This document shows, one piece after another, positions 14,806-23,693 of a stretch of DNA of 64,000 bases (positions are counted from its first letter, which is position 1; every line of letters starts with the position of its first letter). The DNA is from Jannaschia pohangensis (GTDB lineage Bacteria; Pseudomonadota; Alphaproteobacteria; Rhodobacterales; Rhodobacteraceae): contig NZ_FORA01000003.1 of the NCBI RefSeq assembly GCF_900113875.1, forward strand, positions 186,001-250,000. The letters run 5' to 3'. The translations under genes and the position numbers were made by a program. The notes beneath the pieces were generated by a model. That model was not told the origin of the DNA. It saw nothing but the letters and a program-made list of their open reading frames with translations, and did not search any database.

Positions 14806-16080
14806 ATGCGATCCATTCTGACGGCGCTTGCCGCCACCACACTCATGACCGGAGCTGCCTTTGCCGACGCGCATGCGCTGACCGGCGACATGCGCATCGT
14901 GTCGGATATGTCAAACCCCGCCCCCCGGGCCGTGATGGAGGGGCTGGTGGAGCAGTTCGGCGAATTGCATCCCGGCCTCAACATCGAGCTGGAGATCGTG
15001 GACCGCGACGGCTGGAAGGGCCAGATCCGCAACGCCCTGACCTCGAACCCGCCCGACGTCGTCAACTGGTACGCCGCCAACCGCATGGGCCCCTATGTCA
15101 ACGCGGGCCTGTTCGAGGACGTGTCGGACGTCTGGGGCGAGATCGAGGGACTGGACGCCGTCAAGGGCGCGCTGACCATCGACGGCAAGCAGTGGGGCGT
15201 GCCCTATACCTATTACAATTGGGGTCTCTATTACCGCGAGGACATCTTCGCCGAGCTCGGTATCGAAGAGCCCACGACCTTCGAACAGGAAATCGCCAAC
15301 TGCCAGGTGATCATCGACTCGGGCCGCAAGTGCTATGCCATCGGGACCAAGTTCCTGTGGACGGCCGGCGGCTGGTTCGACTACCTCAACATGCGCACCA
15401 ACGGCTTCGACTTTCACATGCAGCTGGCCCGCGGTGAAGTCGAATGGACCGACGACCGCGTCCGCGAGACCTTCGCCAATTGGCGCAAGCTGATCGACAT
15501 GGGTGCCTTCATCGACGACCACCAGAACTATTCCTGGCAGGAGGCGCTGCCCTTCATGGTCAACGGCGAGGCGACCCACTACCTGATCGGCAACTTCGCC
15601 GTGGCGCCGATGCGCGACGCGGGCCTGACGGACGAGCAGATCGACTTCTACCAGTTCCCGCTGATCGCCGACCTGCCGCAGGGCGAGGATGCCCCCATCG
15701 ACACGTTCCACATCCCGTCGGGTGCGGCGAACAAGGATGCCGCGCGCGAATTCCTGAAGTTCGTGACCTCCGCCGAGGTGCAGACCGCGATCAACGGCCC
15801 CGAGGTCAAGGAAGGCGACGAAGTCGTCAAGCCGGGTCTGGGCCAGCTGCCGGTCAACGCGGCCAGCGCGGTGGAAGATGACGAATTCCTCAACCAGGGC
15901 TTCGAGATGCTGACCACCAATGCCACGGGCGGCATCGCCCAGTTCTTCGACCGGGACTTCCCGGCCGAAATGGCGGCGGCCGGCATGGAAGGTCTGCAGG
16001 AATTCATGGTCTTCCCGGACAACCTGGACGACATCCTGGAGCGCCTGGAACAGACTCGTCAGCGCGTCTACCAGCAGTAA
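14806..16080 (+). CDS. Sugar ABC transporter substrate-binding protein
   Basis: A 424-residue extracellular solute-binding protein (family 1). The signal peptide covers about residues 1-20 (ending GAAFA). The mature protein shows Trp/Tyr-rich sugar-site segments (VVNWYAANRMG, GVPYTYYNWGLYYR, FLWTAGGWFDYLN). The start ATG follows GGGAGGAAAAC, a good ribosome site. It delivers a sugar or glycoside to the permeases downstream. With GH36 and GH42 enzymes in the same run, a galactoside is likely. SQ-glycerol-binding SmoF is a relative of this family, so a sulfosugar ligand is an alternative. Confidence 0.92.
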   Translation: MRSILTALAATTLMTGAAFADAHALTGDMRIVSDMSNPAPRAVMEGLVEQFGELHPGLNIELEIVDRDGWKGQIRNALTSNPPDVVNWYAANRMGPYVNAGLFEDVSDVWGEIEGLDAVKGALTIDGKQWGVPYTYYNWGLYYREDIFAELGIEEPTTFEQEIANCQVIIDSGRKCYAIGTKFLWTAGGWFDYLNMRTNGFDFHMQLARGEVEWTDDRVRETFANWRKLIDMGAFIDDHQNYSWQEALPFMVNGEATHYLIGNFAVAPMRDAGLTDEQIDFYQFPLIADLPQGEDAPIDTFHIPSGAANKDAAREFLKFVTSAEVQTAINGPEVKEGDEVVKPGLGQLPVNAASAVEDDEFLNQGFEMLTTNATGGIAQFFDRDFPAEMAAAGMEGLQEFMVFPDNLDDILERLEQTRQRVYQQ

Positions 16081-16096
16081 CCGCCATCACGACACC

Positions 16097-16120
16097 GGGG
16101 TCGGCCTTCGGGCCGATCCC
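16097..16120 (+). other. Stable UUCG hairpin between binding-protein and permease genes
   Basis: GGGGTCGGCC-TTCG-GGCCGATCCC forms a 10-bp stem (one G-U pair) with a tetraloop. It lies 17 bases after the binding-protein stop, with no T-run. Such hairpins after a binding-protein gene usually protect that message from 3' decay, so more binding protein than permease is made. Confidence 0.7.
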
Positions 16121-16204
16121 ACCGACCCATCCGCAAACGCCCCGCCCCGCGTTTGCGCATGTGCCGGACAGGATTTCGCGCAACCGCCACGCAGGAGACC
16201 CGCC

Positions 16205-17140
16205 ATGACAGCCGTCCCCGATATCCGCCCCCGGGCGGACACGCGCAGCTGGTACCGGCGGAATGAAATCGCGATAACCCCCTGGCTGTTCCTGGCCCCC
16301 GGTCTTCTGTTCTTCGCCTTCTATGTCATCTTTCCGATCTTTCAGTCCTTCCAGGTCAGCTTCTACGACTGGGACGGGTTGGGGGATCTGACCGAACAGG
16401 GCCGGTTCATCGGTCTCGACAACTACCGCGAACTGGCGGGCGACCGGAACTTCGAGATCAGCCTGTGGAACAACCTCAAATGGCTGCTGCTCTATTTGCT
16501 GGCCATTCCCATGGGCCTTGGCATCGCGCTTTTCCTCAACCAGACGGTGACGGGCATCCGCCTTTACAAATCGCTGTTCTTCTTTCCCTTCGTCATCAGT
16601 CAGGTCGTCGTGGGCCTTGTCTTTTCGTGGTTCTACCTGCCGGACGTAGGCCTTCTGAACGTGATGCTGGGATGGTTCGGCCTGTCGATCAACATCCTGG
16701 GCAGCCCTGATACCGCGACCTATGGCATCATTGCCGCAGGTCTGTGGCCGCAGACGGCGTACTGCATGATCCTCTATCTCACGGGCCTGAACGCCGTCGA
16801 TCCCGAACAGATCGAGGCGGCGCGTCTGGACGGGGCCAAGGGGCCGAAGATGCTCTGGTACGTCATCCTCCCGCAGCTCAAGCCCGCCACCTTCATCGCC
16901 TTCGTGGTGACGATCATCGGCGCGCTGCGGTCCTTCGACCTGGTGTCGATCATGACCAACGGCGGCCCCTTCGGCTCCACCCGCGTGCTGTCGTTCTACA
17001 TGTTCGAAAAGGCGCTCGCGGAATTCGGCTTCCGCATGGGCTATGGCGCGGCCATCGCGGTCGTCCTGTTCCTGATCATGCTGGTCTTCATCGCCTACTT
17101 CCTCTGGTCCATGTGGCGCGACGAAAGGGCGGCGCGGTGA
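16205..17140 (+). CDS. Sugar ABC transporter permease (MalF/UgpA type)
   Basis: A 311-residue inner-membrane permease with six predicted spans. The EAA loop that docks the ATPase is EAARLDGAKGPKMLWYVILPQL (about 215-236). It starts at ATG 16205 after AGGAGACC. The stop shares one base with the ATG of the MmcQ/YjbR gene. It pairs with the second permease at 17485 and the ATPase at 12837 to form the importer. Confidence 0.92.
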   Translation: MTAVPDIRPRADTRSWYRRNEIAITPWLFLAPGLLFFAFYVIFPIFQSFQVSFYDWDGLGDLTEQGRFIGLDNYRELAGDRNFEISLWNNLKWLLLYLLAIPMGLGIALFLNQTVTGIRLYKSLFFFPFVISQVVVGLVFSWFYLPDVGLLNVMLGWFGLSINILGSPDTATYGIIAAGLWPQTAYCMILYLTGLNAVDPEQIEAARLDGAKGPKMLWYVILPQLKPATFIAFVVTIIGALRSFDLVSIMTNGGPFGSTRVLSFYMFEKALAEFGFRMGYGAAIAVVLFLIMLVFIAYFLWSMWRDERAAR

Positions 17141-17484
17141 TGACCCGCGCCGACATCGACACGATCTGCGCCGCCCTGCCCGGTGCTACCCCCGCCGGTG
17201 CGGGCGAACTCGACAGCTGGAAAGTCGGCGGCAAGATGTTCGCCTGCATGGCGGGCGGCGACACCCGCGGGTCCGAGGATGGCGTGTCGGTCAAATGCCC
17301 CGACGTGGAGACCGCCACCATGCTCATCGACGCGGGCGCGGCGCGGAAGGCGAAGTATTTCCACCGCTCCTGGGTCCGCCTGCCCTATGCCGACACCGAC
17401 CGAGACGAGGCCGAGCACCGTATCCGCGTCAGCTATGACACCGTCCGGGCCAGCCTGCCCAAAGCCACCCGCGAGGCGCTCTGA
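17140..17484 (+). CDS. MmcQ/YjbR (DUF419) family protein
   Basis: A 114-residue small soluble protein of the MmcQ/YjbR fold, recognised by DSWKVGGKMFACM, the SVKCPD segment and the FHRSWVRLPY block. The family resembles a CyaY-like double-wing DNA-binding fold, but its role is not established. It lies between the two permease genes, overlapping the first by one base and ending directly before the ATG of the second, so it is translated with the transporter. Its presence inside an ABC operon is unusual. Confidence 0.8.
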   Translation: MTRADIDTICAALPGATPAGAGELDSWKVGGKMFACMAGGDTRGSEDGVSVKCPDVETATMLIDAGAARKAKYFHRSWVRLPYADTDRDEAEHRIRVSYDTVRASLPKATREAL

Positions 17485-18333
17485 ATGTTCCCCACCCCGA
17501 TCGCCAAATCCTCCCGCCAGTGGCAGTTGACCTATCAGGCCCTGCTCCCCGTCGCGCTGATCCTGTGGCTGCTGCCGCTGATCGCGGTCATGCTCTTCTC
17601 GATCAAACCCGACAGCGATTTCACCTCCGGCAACTACTGGGGCGTCCCCGGGTCCTTCGACCTGATCTCGAACTACGGCAAGGTCTTCTTCGAAAGCGAA
17701 ATGCCGCGCTACCTTCTGAACTCGGCTTTCATCACCATCCCCACGGTCATCGGCACCGTGGCCCTGTCCTGCATGACGGGCTTTGCGCTCGGCATCTATC
17801 GGTTCAAGGGCAACCTTCTGATCTTCTTCATGTTCATCGCGGGAAACTTCGTGCCGTTCCAGATCCTGATGGTGCCGGTCCGCGACTTCACCATCGCGCT
17901 CGACCTCTATGACACCAAGACGGGCCTCGTCCTGTTCCACATCGCCTTCCAGACCGGCTTCTGCACCCTCTTCATGCGCAACTTCATCCGCGCCCTCCCC
18001 TTCCCGCTGATCGAAGCGGCGCGGGTCGAAGGCGTCAGCGAATGGCGCATCTTCGTCTATGTCGTCCTGCCGTTGATGAAGCCCGCCATCGCAGCGCTTT
18101 CGGTGCTGATCTTCACCTTCATCTGGAACGACTACTTCTGGGCCATCGTCCTGACCCAGGGCCCCGACAGCCAGCCGGTGACGGCGGGCATCACCGCCTT
18201 CAACTCGCAATACCGCGCCGCCTATCACCTGATGAGCGCGGGCAGCATCGTCGCCGCCCTGCCGCCGGTGGCGATGTTCTTCCTGATGCAGAAACACTTC
18301 ATCGCGGGCCTCACCCTCGGCGCCGTGAAATAA
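17485..18333 (+). CDS. Sugar ABC transporter permease (MalG/UgpE type)
   Basis: A 282-residue second permease with six spans and the EAA loop EAARVEGVSEWRIFVYVVLPLM. It starts at ATG 17485 immediately after the MmcQ/YjbR stop. It completes the importer with the permease at 16205. The alpha-galactosidase gene follows after 14 bases, placing hydrolase and transporter in one transcript. Confidence 0.92.
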   Translation: MFPTPIAKSSRQWQLTYQALLPVALILWLLPLIAVMLFSIKPDSDFTSGNYWGVPGSFDLISNYGKVFFESEMPRYLLNSAFITIPTVIGTVALSCMTGFALGIYRFKGNLLIFFMFIAGNFVPFQILMVPVRDFTIALDLYDTKTGLVLFHIAFQTGFCTLFMRNFIRALPFPLIEAARVEGVSEWRIFVYVVLPLMKPAIAALSVLIFTFIWNDYFWAIVLTQGPDSQPVTAGITAFNSQYRAAYHLMSAGSIVAALPPVAMFFLMQKHFIAGLTLGAVK

Positions 18334-18347
18334 CCCCGGATCTTCCG

Positions 18348-20447
18348 ATGCCTCCTTCCCTTCCGATCCGCAGCTGGCGGCTCGACGATCCCGCGCAGAC
18401 CATGGTCCTTGCCGCGACGGGCGACCGTCTGCCGCAGGTCGTCTATTGGGGCGCGCCCCTGCCCGTGTCCGAAGATCTGGGCACGCTCGCCCGCGCCCAT
18501 GTCCTCGACGTGACCGGCGGCATGCTGGACGAGAACCCGGACCTCAGCCTCTGCCCCGAAGCCATCCGCAGCTTTCCGGGCCAACCCGGCCTCACCCTGC
18601 GCGACGCGGGCGGCACATCGGTCCTGCCCCGTTGCACCCGTGTCGACGACACGCAGGACGGCGACACCCTCGCCCTGACCTACGGCGATGCCGCGAACGG
18701 CCTGACCCTGACCTTCCGCTTCACCACCGACCCCGCGACGCGGATCATCACCGCGCAGACGACGCTCGCCTGCGACCGCCCGACCCACGTGACCTGGCTT
18801 GTGGCCCCCGTCCTCCCCGCACCGCAGCACAGCGACGGGATGATCGACGTCTCGGGCCGCTGGTGCGGGGAATTCCAGCTCAACCGCACCCCCTGGTCCC
18901 ACGGCATCCACGCCCGCGAAAGCCGGTCGGGCCGCACGGGCCACGAGAATTTCCCAGGCCTGATCGTCCCCTGCATCGGCGCGACCAATACCCAGGGAGA
19001 AGCCTACGGATTCCACTACGGCTGGTCTGGCGGGCACAAGATGATCGCCGAGGAACTCCCCGATGGCCGCCGACAGATCCAATGGGGCCACACCAACGGC
19101 AGCGAGCGGGGCCCGGCCACGTTCTTCGAGAGCGCGCCACTTTACGTCACCTACAGCCAGACAGGCCTGAACGGCTGCGCCACCGCCTTCCAGCGTCACG
19201 CCCGCGACCGCATCGTCACCTGGCCCCGCCCCGATACCCCGCGCCCCGTCCACTACAACTGCTGGGAGGCGGTCTATTTCGACCACGACCTCGCCACCCT
19301 GACCGAGATCGCCAGCCGCGCCGCATCGCTTGGCGCCGAACGCTTCGTCCTTGACGACGGCTGGTTCGGACAGCGCGACGACGACACCTCCTCGCTCGGC
19401 GACTGGGACATCGACCGCCGCAAATGGCCCGACGGCCTGACCCCGCTCATCGACCACGTCCACGGGGCGGGCATGACCTTCGGCCTCTGGTTCGAACCCG
19501 AGATGGTCAACACCGACAGCGACCTCGCCCGCGCCCATCCAGACTGGATCCTCGGCCCCGTCGATCAGGTGGAGGGGCGACAGCAGCGCGTCCTCGACAT
19601 GGCCAACGGCGATGTCCGCGACCACCTCCACGGCAAGATCGCCGCGATCCTGTCGACCCACGCCATCGACTACATCAAATGGGATCATAACCGCGTCCTG
19701 CCCCTGCCCGACGCGGCGCAGACGCGCGGCACCTATGCCCTTCTCGACCGGCTCCGCGCCGATTTCCCGCAGGTGGAGATCGAAAGCTGCGCCTCGGGCG
19801 GCGGCCGCATCGACTTCGGCATCCTGAAGCGCACGCAACGCGTCTGGCTCTCGGATAGCAACGACGCGCACGAACGTCTGCGCATCCAGCACGACGCCGC
19901 GCTCTTCCTGCCGCTGGCTATCACCGGCAGCCACGTTGGCCCCCGCCATTGCCACACGTCAGGCCGAGTGTTCGGCATCCGCTTTCGCGCCTGGGTCGCA
20001 GCGCAACGGCACATGGGGTTCGAGATGGACCCCCGCGAATTGACCGAAGACGAAGCGACCGTGCTGCGCGACGTCACGACCTGGTGGAAGGCCAACCGCG
20101 ACTGGCGCACCGACGCCGACATACTGCGCCTCGACAGCAGCGATCCGGCGGTCCTGGCCGAACAACAGATGGCGAGTGACGGCCACCGCTTCGTGGTCTT
20201 CGCGGGCAAATCCGCCACCTCGACCCAGATCGCGCCGCGCCCCTTGCGCCTCACCGCCCTCGACCCGGCGGCACGGTACCGTGTCGGCCTTCTGAACCGC
20301 GCCGACGCCCCCCGCCTCAGCCGCGGCAGCCCCGCGCTCAAGCGCGGGCCAATCGAGGTGTCGGGCGCCTGGCTCATGACCCACGGCCTGACCCTGCCCT
20401 GGAGCTTCCCGGACACGATGTGGGTCATCGAAGGCCACCGCCTGTGA
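18348..20447 (+). CDS. Alpha-galactosidase, glycoside hydrolase family 36
   Basis: A 699-residue GH36 enzyme without a signal peptide, so cytoplasmic. The catalytic nucleophile is Asp446 in YIKWDHNR and the acid/base Asp503 in WLSDSND. Substrate-site segments include LDDGWFGQRDDD, GLWFEPEMVN and ESCASGGGRIDFG. It removes terminal alpha-galactose by a retaining mechanism. It follows the importer permeases by 14 bases. Possible substrates are melibiose or raffinose, the digalactosyl-glycerol headgroup of DGDG, or alpha-galactosyl-glycerol (floridoside). Released galactose would enter the oxidative pathway encoded immediately downstream. Confidence 0.93.
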   Translation: MPPSLPIRSWRLDDPAQTMVLAATGDRLPQVVYWGAPLPVSEDLGTLARAHVLDVTGGMLDENPDLSLCPEAIRSFPGQPGLTLRDAGGTSVLPRCTRVDDTQDGDTLALTYGDAANGLTLTFRFTTDPATRIITAQTTLACDRPTHVTWLVAPVLPAPQHSDGMIDVSGRWCGEFQLNRTPWSHGIHARESRSGRTGHENFPGLIVPCIGATNTQGEAYGFHYGWSGGHKMIAEELPDGRRQIQWGHTNGSERGPATFFESAPLYVTYSQTGLNGCATAFQRHARDRIVTWPRPDTPRPVHYNCWEAVYFDHDLATLTEIASRAASLGAERFVLDDGWFGQRDDDTSSLGDWDIDRRKWPDGLTPLIDHVHGAGMTFGLWFEPEMVNTDSDLARAHPDWILGPVDQVEGRQQRVLDMANGDVRDHLHGKIAAILSTHAIDYIKWDHNRVLPLPDAAQTRGTYALLDRLRADFPQVEIESCASGGGRIDFGILKRTQRVWLSDSNDAHERLRIQHDAALFLPLAITGSHVGPRHCHTSGRVFGIRFRAWVAAQRHMGFEMDPRELTEDEATVLRDVTTWWKANRDWRTDADILRLDSSDPAVLAEQQMASDGHRFVVFAGKSATSTQIAPRPLRLTALDPAARYRVGLLNRADAPRLSRGSPALKRGPIEVSGAWLMTHGLTLPWSFPDTMWVIEGHRL

Positions 20448-20513
20448 TCTGGCATTTTCCTCCGGGGGCCGTGACATTGACCCCGAACGCGCCCGCAATC
20501 AACCCGTCTGCAC

Positions 20514-20546
20514 AGGGGGTGTACGGGGGGTGTACGCGGGGTGCAC
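20514..20546 (+). repeat. Three imperfect 11-bp tandem units (GGGGGGTGTAC-like)
   Basis: Units AGGGGGTGTAC (20514-20524), GGGGGGTGTAC (20525-20535) and GCGGGGTGCAC (20536-20546) sit 22 bases before the ATG of the sugar dehydrogenase. The period and the GGG...TAC frame match the GGGTGATCTAC arrays at 2042 and 12130 (8 of 11 positions identical between the GGGGGGTGTAC unit and GGGTGATCTAC). They probably form an operator for the dehydrogenase-dgoKA segment; the protein is unknown. Confidence 0.6.
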
Positions 20547-20568
20547 AACTTAGCAGAAGGACTGCGGC

Positions 20569-21339
20569 ATGACCGACACAGCAACCTATCCCGACCTCTC
20601 CGGCGCCTCGGTCTTCATCACCGGGGGCGGGTCGGGCATCGGCGCGGCCCTGACCGAAGGCTTCCTGCGGCAGGGGTCGAAGGTCGCCTTCATCGGGCGC
20701 TCCGATGCCTCGGCCTTCGCCTCCGAGATGGAGCAAGCCACGGGGAACAAACCGCTTTTCATCCAGGGCGACATCACCGACATCGCCACGCTGCGCGCCG
20801 CGATGGACCGGGCCGCCGCCGCCCATGGCCCCATCACCCGGCTGGTGAACAACGCCGCCAACGATCAGCGGCACGCCACGCTGGACGTCGACGAGGACTT
20901 CTATGACTGGTCCCAGTCGATCAATCTCAAATCCTACTTCTTTTCCTGCCAGCACGCCATTCGTGGCATGAAATCCGTGGGTTACGGCCACATCGTGAAC
21001 TTCTCCTCGATCAGCTACATGATGGGCAACGCGGGCTACGCCATCTACACTGCCGCCAACGGCGCCATCACCGCCATGACCCGCAGCCTCGCCCGGGAAT
21101 TCGGCCCCGACCACATCCGCGTAAACGCCCTCGCCCCCGGTTGGGTGCTGACCCAGAAGCAGCTCGACAAATGGGCCGACCCCCAAAGCGTCGCGGCCCA
21201 TGTCGAACGGCAGTGCCTCAAAGAGACGCTTGCCCCCGAAGATATTGTGAACCCCACGCTTTTCCTGTCGTCCAACGCCTCGCGCATGATGACCGGACAG
21301 GCCATGGTCGTCGACGGCGGTGTCGTGGTAACAGGCTGA
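20569..21339 (+). CDS. SDR-family sugar dehydrogenase, probable D-galactose 1-dehydrogenase
   Basis: A 256-residue short-chain dehydrogenase with cofactor loop TGGGSGIG, NNAAN, the Ser147 of NFSSIS and Tyr160. The usual YxxxK reads Y-T-A-A-N: the catalytic lysine position is Asn164, confirmed in the DNA (AAC at 21058-21060). It starts the dgoK-dgoA-lactonase-GH42 run. As a De Ley-Doudoroff galactose dehydrogenase it would give galactonolactone for the SMP-30 enzyme. The missing lysine makes either a modified mechanism or a different reaction possible. Ribosome site AAGGA precedes the ATG. Confidence 0.75.
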   Translation: MTDTATYPDLSGASVFITGGGSGIGAALTEGFLRQGSKVAFIGRSDASAFASEMEQATGNKPLFIQGDITDIATLRAAMDRAAAAHGPITRLVNNAANDQRHATLDVDEDFYDWSQSINLKSYFFSCQHAIRGMKSVGYGHIVNFSSISYMMGNAGYAIYTAANGAITAMTRSLAREFGPDHIRVNALAPGWVLTQKQLDKWADPQSVAAHVERQCLKETLAPEDIVNPTLFLSSNASRMMTGQAMVVDGGVVVTG

Positions 21340-21340
21340 C

Positions 21341-22234
21341 ATGACCCGCTGGATCGCCGCAGACTGGGGCACGACCGCCCTGCGCATCACCCTGATGGAG
21401 GGGGATCGCCCGCTGGACACCCGCGCCAGCGGCGACGGCATGAACAGCTTGACCCGTGACATGTTCGAGGCCAGTTTCCTGAGCCTCGCCGGAGATTGGA
21501 TCGACGACAAGAGCCACGGCCCGACACAGGTTTTCGCCTGCGGCATGGTCGGCGCGCGCCAGGGGTGGGCCGAGGCGGCCTATCGCACGACGCCCTGCAC
21601 CCCGCTCGACGGCGGGCTGACGCGGGTGGTGACCGCCGACCCGCGCCTCGACGTGCGGATCGTGCCCGGCGTGCGGCAATTGACGCCCCATCCGGACGTC
21701 ATGCGCGGAGAAGAGACACAGATCGCGGGCATCCTGCGCGCCCTGCCCGATTTTGACGGCGTCGCCTGCCTGCCGGGAACCCACACCAAATGGGTCCATC
21801 TGTCCGCCGGCGAAATCGTCAGTTTCCGCACTGCGATGACCGGCGAGTTGTTTGCAACCATCTGTTCCCAAACCGTTCTTCGCCATTCCCTGGTCGGCGA
21901 CGCCTGGCAGGAAGAGACCTTCCTCGCCGCCGTGTCGGACGCCCTCTCACGCCCCGAGGTGCTCACCGCGCGCATGTTCGAATTGCGCGCCGCCGACCTT
22001 CTGCATGGGCAAGAGGCCGCCGTTGCGCGCAGCACCCTCTCGGGCCTCTTGATCGGCGCGGAACTCGCGGCCACCAAACCGTGGTGGCTGGGGCGTGACG
22101 TGGTCATCACCGGCTCACCCAAGACCACCCGCGCCTATGATGTCGCCCTGAAATCCCAGGGGCTTGCCCCCCGCATCCTGCCCGCCGACGCCATGACGCA
22201 GGCCGGTCTGATCGCCGCAAAGGACGCCGCATGA
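21341..22234 (+). CDS. dgoK: 2-dehydro-3-deoxygalactonokinase
   Basis: A 297-residue KDGal kinase. The N-terminus [13 protein letters not shown] is the phosphate-binding loop of this small family, and [12 protein letters not shown] (about 147-158) is a second signature. It phosphorylates 2-keto-3-deoxygalactonate at O6 with ATP. It starts one base after the dehydrogenase stop and overlaps dgoA by four bases, so the two consecutive pathway steps are translationally coupled. Confidence 0.92.
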   Translation: MTRWIAADWGTTALRITLMEGDRPLDTRASGDGMNSLTRDMFEASFLSLAGDWIDDKSHGPTQVFACGMVGARQGWAEAAYRTTPCTPLDGGLTRVVTADPRLDVRIVPGVRQLTPHPDVMRGEETQIAGILRALPDFDGVACLPGTHTKWVHLSAGEIVSFRTAMTGELFATICSQTVLRHSLVGDAWQEETFLAAVSDALSRPEVLTARMFELRAADLLHGQEAAVARSTLSGLLIGAELAATKPWWLGRDVVITGSPKTTRAYDVALKSQGLAPRILPADAMTQAGLIAAKDAA

Positions 22235-22836
22235 CCCGACCCCTGATTGCCATCCTGCGAGGCATCACCCCCGACGAGGCCGTGCCCGCCTGCGCCGCCC
22301 TGATCGCCGCCGGGATCACCACGATCGAGGTGCCGCTGAACTCGCCCGACCCGTTCCATTCCATCGCCGCCATGTCCGCCGCTCACGGCACCGGAGCGCT
22401 GATCGGCGCGGGCACGGTGCTGAGCGTCGCGGATGTCGAGGCGGTCAAGGACGCGGGCGGCAAGCTGGTCGTGTCGCCCAACACCGACGCCGAAGTCATT
22501 GCCCACACACGCAAACTCGGGATGGAAAGCTGGCCGGGGGTGTTCACCCCGACCGAGTGTTTCGCCGCCCTCAAGGCTGGCGCCACGGGACTCAAGCTGT
22601 TCCCCGGCGCGATGGCCGGGCCTGCGGGCCTGCGGGCGATGCGGGCCATCCTGCCCCCCGGAACGCAGGTCTACGCCGTGGGCGGGGCGGGCCCCGACAA
22701 CTTCGGCGACTGGATCGCCGCCGGGGCCGACGGATTTGGCCTTGGCACGGCCTGCTATACCCCGGGCCTTTCGGTCGACGACATCGCTACCCGCGCCAAG
22801 GCCATCGTCGCCGCCTATGACAAGGCCGTCGCATGA
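22231..22836 (+). CDS. dgoA: 2-dehydro-3-deoxy-6-phosphogalactonate aldolase
   Basis: A 201-residue KDPG/KDPGal-type class I aldolase. [10 protein letters not shown] at the N-terminus holds the Arg and Glu region, GAGTVLS follows, and the Schiff-base Lys is in GLKLFPGA (about 128-135). It splits KDPGal into pyruvate and glyceraldehyde 3-phosphate. Neighbouring dgoK identifies it as the galactonate rather than gluconate version. Overlaps by four bases on both sides bind it into the operon. Confidence 0.92.
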   Translation: MTRPLIAILRGITPDEAVPACAALIAAGITTIEVPLNSPDPFHSIAAMSAAHGTGALIGAGTVLSVADVEAVKDAGGKLVVSPNTDAEVIAHTRKLGMESWPGVFTPTECFAALKAGATGLKLFPGAMAGPAGLRAMRAILPPGTQVYAVGGAGPDNFGDWIAAGADGFGLGTACYTPGLSVDDIATRAKAIVAAYDKAVA

Positions 22837-23693
22837 CCGACGCGCGCGTCTTCGACGACCGCGCCTGTGTCCTGGGCGAAGGGCCGCTCTGGCATCCGGG
22901 GCGGCGGCAGCTCTTCTGGTTCGACATCCTGGGCCGCAAGCTTCTGAGCCGCGACGCCAGCGGCCCGCTCGACTGGGATTGGGATTATCCGGTCAGCGCC
23001 GCCGCCTGGGTCGATGCCGATACGCTGATGGTCGCGGGCGCCGATGCGCTCTGGCGCTTCGACATCGCGACAGGCGCACGCAGCCGGATCGTCGCCCTCG
23101 AGGCGGACATCCCCGCGAACCGCTCCAACGATGGCCGCGCCGACCCTCTGGGCGGCTTCTGGATCGGGACGATGGCCCTGGACGCGACACCGGGAGCAGG
23201 CGCGATCTATCGCTATTTCCGGGGCGAGTTGCGCAAGCTTTACAAGGACATCACGATCCCGAACTCGATCTGCTTCTCGCCCGAAGGTGACACGGCCTAT
23301 TTCGCCGACACCGCCAAGGGCGCGATCTGGAAGCAGCATATCGACCGGGCCGGCTGGCCGTCGGGACGGGCCGAGATCTTCGTCGATTTCTCGCATGTAG
23401 GCCTCGCCCCCGACGGCGCGGTCTGCGACGCCGATGGCAATGTCTGGGTCGCGCAATGGGGCGGCTGGCGCGTGGCTTGTCACGGACCGGACGGAAGGTT
23501 CCGCGCGGCGCTGGCTTGCGGCGCAGGTCAGGCGACCTGCCCGGCCTTCGGTGGACCCGACATGAACCAGATGTTCATCACCTCCGCTGGCGACGGCCTG
23601 ACGGGGTCAGCCGCCCATCACGTGGGCGCGGGCCAGACCTTCGTCGCGGACATGCCGGTCAAGGGCCTGGCGGAACATCGGGTCATCCTGTGA
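22833..23693 (+). CDS. SMP-30/gluconolactonase-like sugar lactonase
   Basis: A 286-residue six-bladed propeller of the SMP-30/regucalcin family. Metal-site segments are [10 protein letters not shown] (Glu near residue 14), [17 protein letters not shown] (Asn/Asp) and the VAQWGGWRV region. It would hydrolyse galactono-lactone, the product of the sugar dehydrogenase, to galactonate. The start overlaps dgoA and the stop overlaps the GTG of the beta-galactosidase by four bases. L-arabinono- or gluconolactone are alternatives. Confidence 0.88.
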   Translation: MTDARVFDDRACVLGEGPLWHPGRRQLFWFDILGRKLLSRDASGPLDWDWDYPVSAAAWVDADTLMVAGADALWRFDIATGARSRIVALEADIPANRSNDGRADPLGGFWIGTMALDATPGAGAIYRYFRGELRKLYKDITIPNSICFSPEGDTAYFADTAKGAIWKQHIDRAGWPSGRAEIFVDFSHVGLAPDGAVCDADGNVWVAQWGGWRVACHGPDGRFRAALACGAGQATCPAFGGPDMNQMFITSAGDGLTGSAAHHVGAGQTFVADMPVKGLAEHRVIL

